Positions 62,784 through 64,000 of a stretch of 64,000 nt of DNA are shown here, one piece after another. Each line of letters starts with the position of its first letter. Position 1 is the stretch's first letter. The position numbers were made by a program, and so were the translations under genes. The stretch covers positions 2,294,001 through 2,358,000 of the forward strand of contig NZ_JADBGF010000001.1 in assembly GCF_014873495.1 (NCBI RefSeq). Reading direction: 5' to 3'. Source of the DNA: Streptomyces stelliscabiei (GTDB lineage: Bacteria; Actinomycetota; Actinomycetes; Streptomycetales; Streptomycetaceae). Below the pieces are notes generated by a model, which searched no databases, was not told the origin of the DNA, and worked only from the letters and a program-made list of their open reading frames with translations.

Positions 62784-63560
62784 ATGACCGTGTTCGTCGG
62801 CACGTCGGGGTGGCAGTACGAGGACTGGCGCGGCGCCCTCTACCCGGCGGGCTGCCCCACCCGGCTGTGGCTGGAGGAGTACGCGGCCCGCTTCGCCACG
62901 GTCGAGCTCAACAACGCGTTCTACCGGCTGCCGACGAAGGAGAACTTCGAGGCGTGGCGGGAGAGGGTGCCGGCGGACTTCGTGGTCGCGGTCAAGGCGA
63001 GCCGGTACCTGACCCACATCAAGCGGCTGCGGGACCCCGAGGAGCCGGTGCACCGCCTGATGAGCCACGCGGAGGGCCTCGGCGACCGGCTGGGCCCGAT
63101 CCTGCTCCAGCTGCCACCGACCCTGCGGGCCGACGCGGACCTGCTGAGCGCCTGCCTGGACCGCTTCCCCGCCGGCACCCGCATCGCGGTCGAGCCCCGC
63201 CACGACTCCTGGTGGGCCCCCGGGATCCGCGAGGTGCTGGAGTCCCGCGGCGCGGCCCTGTGCTGGGCCGACACCCGGTCCCGCCCGGCGACCCCGCTCT
63301 GGCGCACCACCGGCTGGTGCTACCTCCGCCTCCACCAGGGCCGGGCCCGCCCCTGGCCCCACTACGGCCGCCAGGCCCTGTCGACCTGGGCCCACCGCAT
63401 CGCCGACACCTGGCCCGCCGACGCCGACGCCTACGTCTACTTCAACAACGACCCCCACGCGGCGGCGGTGAGGGACGCGACGACGTTCGCGAGCGCGGCG
63501 CGGAGCGCGGGCCTGCGGCCGACCCGCACACCGCGGCCGGCACGGCCGGCGCGGACCTGA
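62784..63560 (+). CDS. DUF72 domain-containing protein
   Basis: A 258-residue cytoplasmic TIM-barrel-like protein. It has the DUF72 markers FVGTSGWQYEDWRG (start), TVELNNAFYRLPTKENFEAW (about 38-57), VAVKASRYLTHIKRL, AVEPRHDSWW and YVYFNNDPHAAAV. Function is not established. ATG 62784 has only a weak GGA nearby; the frame extends upstream through the tandem repeat and the AAA gene tail and is shadow there. It is 85 bp after the AAA gene on the same strand. Confidence 0.85.
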   Translation: MTVFVGTSGWQYEDWRGALYPAGCPTRLWLEEYAARFATVELNNAFYRLPTKENFEAWRERVPADFVVAVKASRYLTHIKRLRDPEEPVHRLMSHAEGLGDRLGPILLQLPPTLRADADLLSACLDRFPAGTRIAVEPRHDSWWAPGIREVLESRGAALCWADTRSRPATPLWRTTGWCYLRLHQGRARPWPHYGRQALSTWAHRIADTWPADADAYVYFNNDPHAAAVRDATTFASAARSAGLRPTRTPRPARPART

Positions 63561-63588
63561 GCCCCGTCGCGGGCCCCTCCCCGGGGTC

Positions 63589-63957
63589 CTACTCCGCGTA
63601 CGCGGCCCGCAGGGCGTCCCGGGCCACCGCCAGCGCCTCCGCCTCGCCGAGGCCGAGCCGGCGCACCCGCTCCGCGTACGCCCCCGCGGCCGTCGCGGCC
63701 TCGCGCTCCGCGGCCGAGCCGGCGGCCGCCACGAACGTCCCGTTGCGCCCCCGCGTCTCGATCACCCCGTCCGTCTCCAGCGCCCGGTACGCCTTGGCGA
63801 CGGTGTTGGCCGCGAGTCCGAGCTGCTCGGCGAGCCCCCGTACGGTCGGCAGCCGGTACCCCACGGGCAGCGCGCCGGAGTGGGCCTGTTCCGAGATCTG
63901 GGCGCGCACCTGCTCGTAGGGCGCGCCCCCCTCCACGATGCGAATCTTCAAGGTCAC
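63589..63957 (-). CDS. GntR-family regulator, YtrA subfamily
   Basis: A 122-residue small regulator. The winged helix has EGGAPYEQVRAQISEQAHSG (about 9-28), LPTVRGLAEQLGLAANTVAKAYRALE (about 36-61) and GVIETRGRNGTFV. Only a short helical dimerisation tail follows, as in YtrA. Such regulators usually repress an adjacent ABC transporter operon, which would lie beyond the right edge. It is convergent with the DUF72 gene. ATG 63957. Confidence 0.88.
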   Translation of the reverse strand: MTLKIRIVEGGAPYEQVRAQISEQAHSGALPVGYRLPTVRGLAEQLGLAANTVAKAYRALETDGVIETRGRNGTFVAAAGSAAEREAATAAGAYAERVRRLGLGEAEALAVARDALRAAYAE

Positions 63958-64000
63958 GCGGCGATTGTCCCGTACCCGGCGGAAATTCGGAGGCAGCCCA

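Overview
The window looks like core chromosome of a Streptomyces or a very close actinomycete. Base composition is very high in G+C, with strong third-position GC bias and many GTG starts. Families typical of the genus are present: SoxR of the antibiotic-sensing type, a class F sortase, a Tat-dependent GH11 xylanase, DUF4331, an exported SGNH lipase, and seven clear GntR or TetR regulators plus further family members. From memory, the order gluconate operon - soxR - hmgA - sigma/anti-sigma - kinase - lipase resembles part of the S. coelicolor core; I could not check this. No rRNA, tRNA, prophage, IS element or CRISPR array was seen.

Layout. 1-2.6 kb: gluconate uptake and phosphorylation (gntR partial, gntK, gntP) around a shared divergent promoter. 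2.7-5.8 kb: a Tat-type molybdopterin oxidoreductase with a membrane cytochrome b, then an FAD dehydrogenase. 6-10 kb: DMT transporter, NUDIX hydrolase, two DUF202 membrane proteins, a duplicated His-rich peptide, an MBL-fold hydrolase. 10.2-14.2 kb: an APH-like kinase plus acyl-CoA dehydrogenase pair (a split version of ACAD10/11), TetR and SDR sharing an operator. 14.4-20 kb: NamZ-type exo-muramidase, an alpha/beta hydrolase, penicillin acylase. 20-24 kb: zinc-ribbon protein, an unknown protein divergent from an ATP-dependent RNA ligase, soxR, MaoC hydratase. 24.2-25.6 kb: xylanase/deacetylase operon. 26-34 kb: TetR regulators, acyl-CoA dehydrogenase, transporters, alcohol and aldehyde dehydrogenases. 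34.4-36.5 kb: DUF3574 protein and a sortase F/surface protein pair. 36.7-42.7 kb: MFS and CitMHS transporters, a second molybdopterin oxidoreductase, TetR. 43-46.3 kb: homogentisate dioxygenase, GntR/UTRA regulator, an orphan type ISP-like domain. 46.3-50.5 kb: TetR-controlled DrrAB-type exporter, CoA transferase. 50.6-57.3 kb: anti-sigma and ECF sigma factors, DUF4331 protein, TPR protein, His-loop nickel/cobalt exporter. 57.4-64 kb: Ser/Thr kinase, lipase, subtilase, AAA ATPase, DUF72 protein, GntR.

The regulatory layer adds most beyond gene naming. One operator core (CATACCG-N-CCGGT) occurs before four separate units (10.2, 14.2, 31.5 and 41.9 kb). A second (TA-N7-TAGTTTT) occurs before the acyl-CoA dehydrogenase/tetR pair at 28.3 kb and before the aldehyde/alcohol dehydrogenase operon at 34.2 kb. 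A third (CGAAACATTCG) occurs twice, inverted, before the xylanase. A fourth pair brackets a probably leaderless ABC exporter start at 47.0 kb. Several long perfect hairpins separate convergent genes. The best candidates for something not yet well described are the sigma/anti-sigma-DUF4331-TPR-metal exporter block, the orphan type ISP domain, the ACAD10/11-like operon with its shared operator, and the duplicated His-rich peptide.
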